Source: Candidatus Zymogenaceae bacterium (GTDB lineage: Bacteria > Desulfobacterota > Zymogenia > Zymogenales > Zymogenaceae). Taken from it: 64,000 nucleotides of DNA. The stretch covers positions 1 to 64,000 of the forward strand of contig JAFGFE010000039.1 of the NCBI GenBank assembly GCA_016931225.1, read 5' to 3'. The translations under genes and the position numbers were made by a program. The notes below the pieces were generated by a model, which made no database searches, was not told where the DNA came from, and saw only the letters and a program-made list of their open reading frames with translations. Each line of letters opens with the position of its first letter. Positions within the stretch are counted from its first letter, which is position 1. This document shows, piece after piece, positions 62,938 to 64,000 of this stretch.

Positions 62938-64000
62938 ATGTTTTATCACCTGTCGCAATGGCTGGCCGATTCGGCGTCGTTTTTCAACCTGTTTCGGTAT
63001 ATAACGTTCAGGACCATTTACGCCAGCCTCACGGCGCTGGTCATCTGCCTGGTGTTCGGTCCGATGTTCATCCGAAAGCTGCGGGATCTCCAGGTGGGTC
63101 AGCCGATTCGGGAAGACGGCCCGACGTCTCATTTTCAGAAGGCGGGCACCCCCACCATGGGCGGCGTCCTGATCGTTTTCAGCGTGGTTATCTCGACACT
63201 GTTGTGGGCCGATCTCTCGAATCTGTATATATTCATGGTGCTTTTTGTGACGATCTCGTATGCCGCCATCGGCTTTGTGGATGATTACAGAAAGCAGATC
63301 AAGAAGGATTCCCGGGGACTCCCCGGAAGATACAAGCTTTTGTGGCAGGTGATCGTGGGAATACTGGTAGGCGTGATGCTCTACATGGACCCCAATTTCA
63401 ACACAGAGCTGTCGGTGCCGTTTTTGAAGAATGTGACCCCGGACTTGGGATGGTTCTATATCCCCTTTGCGATATTCGTCATCGTCGGGACATCGAACGC
63501 GGTGAACCTCACCGACGGACTGGACGGCCTGGCCATCGGGCCGGTGGTGAGCGTCGCCGCAACGTACCTGGTATTCGCCTATGTGTCCGGCCACATCGAT
63601 TTCGCCGACTATCTGCTCATCACCTTCATCCCCGAGGCGGGGGAGTTGTCGGTGTTCTGCGGGACGATGGTGGGTGCGGGCATCGGATTCCTGTGGTATA
63701 ACTCCCACCCCGCCGAGATTTTCATGGGAGACGTGGGCGCCCTTTCACTGGGCGGCGCCATCGGCATGGTGGCGGTGGCCACCAAGCACGAGCTGCTCCT
63801 GGTGATCGTGGGGGGACTGTTTGTCGTGGAAACGCTGTCCGTGATCATCCAGGTGGGCTACTTCAAGCTGAAAAAGCGCAGAATCCTCAAGATGGCCCCC
63901 CTGCACCATCACTTCGAGCTTCTCGGGTGGCCGGAGCCGAAAATAATTGTGCGTTTTTGGATTATTTCCATCATGTTTGCGTTACTGGCAATAAGTACTT
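62938..64000 (+). CDS. mraY: phospho-MurNAc-pentapeptide transferase MraY (last residues off the window)
   Basis: 354 codons from the ATG at 62938 with no stop before the window ends; the family is about 360, so it is nearly complete. Motifs [18 protein letters not shown] and [14 protein letters not shown] are intact, with ten membrane helices. It links the MurNAc-pentapeptide to undecaprenyl phosphate. AAGGGG eight bases before the start; 15 bases after murF. Confidence 0.96.
   Translation, partial: MFYHLSQWLADSASFFNLFRYITFRTIYASLTALVICLVFGPMFIRKLRDLQVGQPIREDGPTSHFQKAGTPTMGGVLIVFSVVISTLLWADLSNLYIFMVLFVTISYAAIGFVDDYRKQIKKDSRGLPGRYKLLWQVIVGILVGVMLYMDPNFNTELSVPFLKNVTPDLGWFYIPFAIFVIVGTSNAVNLTDGLDGLAIGPVVSVAATYLVFAYVSGHIDFADYLLITFIPEAGELSVFCGTMVGAGIGFLWYNSHPAEIFMGDVGALSLGGAIGMVAVATKHELLLVIVGGLFVVETLSVIIQVGYFKLKKRRILKMAPLHHHFELLGWPEPKIIVRFWIISIMFALLAIST

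Noticed and set aside
1-64000. CRISPR arrays, tRNA, rRNA, insertion sequences, attachment sites
   Set aside because: No regularly spaced identical repeats, no cloverleaf-like segments, no transposase or integrase frames seen in reading both strands.

Overview
The window looks like a chromosomal segment of a Gram-negative, anaerobic bacterium, most plausibly a Desulfobacterota/'Deltaproteobacteria'-like lineage. This is an inference from gene content; no 16S rRNA is present. Signs of an outer membrane are a complete tol-pal operon, many lipobox proteins and a LolB-like protein. Signs of anaerobiosis are a 2-oxoacid:ferredoxin oxidoreductase with its ferredoxin, two glycyl-radical enzymes with an activase, a CoA-dehydratase-type activase and a B12-dependent class II ribonucleotide reductase. 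MurE carries the DNPR motif of meso-diaminopimelate-adding enzymes. The DNA is GC-rich in genes and clearly AT-richer in a few intergenic stretches. I see no rRNA, tRNA, CRISPR array, insertion sequence or prophage.

Layout. 1-5.7 kb (minus strand): the N-terminal part of a CoA-transferase, vorB-type alpha subunit and ferredoxin, a SPOR protein, argS, a small Cys protein and a nitrilase-family amidase. 5.8-8.9 kb: a lipid-kinase-like protein, a zinc-ribbon membrane protein, a NYN nuclease-like protein and a small unknown. 9-12 kb (minus): class II RNR behind a promoter with a good NrdR box. 12.2-13.8 kb: two small exported proteins with Cys-Tyr-Pro repeats, and a YqhA-type membrane protein. 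14.1-23.1 kb (plus): tolQ-tolR-tolA-tolB-pal, then holB, ricT-like, metG, tatD. 23.2-27.4 kb (minus, with one plus lipoprotein): tag, an exported GH5 hydrolase, an orphan HgdC-type activase, Sir2. 27.4-31.5 kb (plus): methyltransferase, CinA N-domain protein, M50-CBS protease, DUF3795 protein, SatP-type acetate transporter. 31.6-33.8 kb (minus): an exported unknown and two related multi-pass membrane proteins. 34.3-42.2 kb (minus): a TetR-controlled operon with two glycyl-radical enzymes, one activase and an FMN split-barrel protein. 42.2-43.8 kb (plus): a TPP riboswitch, thiT and thiN. 43.9-48 kb: patatin-like lipoprotein, SRPBCC protein, a radical-SAM protein followed by a PD-(D/E)XK-like protein, DUF554. 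48.8-50.2 kb (plus): two tandem exported proteins sharing a doubled domain. 50.3-54.4 kb (minus): a TPR/LolB-like lipoprotein operon. 54.5-55.8 kb (minus): GH4 glycosidase. 56-64 kb (plus): the division/cell-wall cluster mraZ-rsmH-ftsL-ftsI-murE-murF-mraY, with a four-unit MraZ-type operator upstream.

How the genes fit together. Most of the window is housekeeping: envelope energisation (Tol), peptidoglycan synthesis, tRNA charging, replication clamp loading, thiamine salvage and dNTP synthesis. The accessory interest lies in four places. The first is the TetR/two-glycyl-radical-enzyme operon of unknown substrate. The second is the pair of CYP-repeat exported peptides. The third is the tandem pair of duplicated secreted domains. 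The fourth is the radical-SAM/nuclease-fold pair. Four control regions can be read directly: an NrdR-box promoter, a TetR operator abutting a -10 box, a TPP riboswitch with terminator, and an MraZ box.
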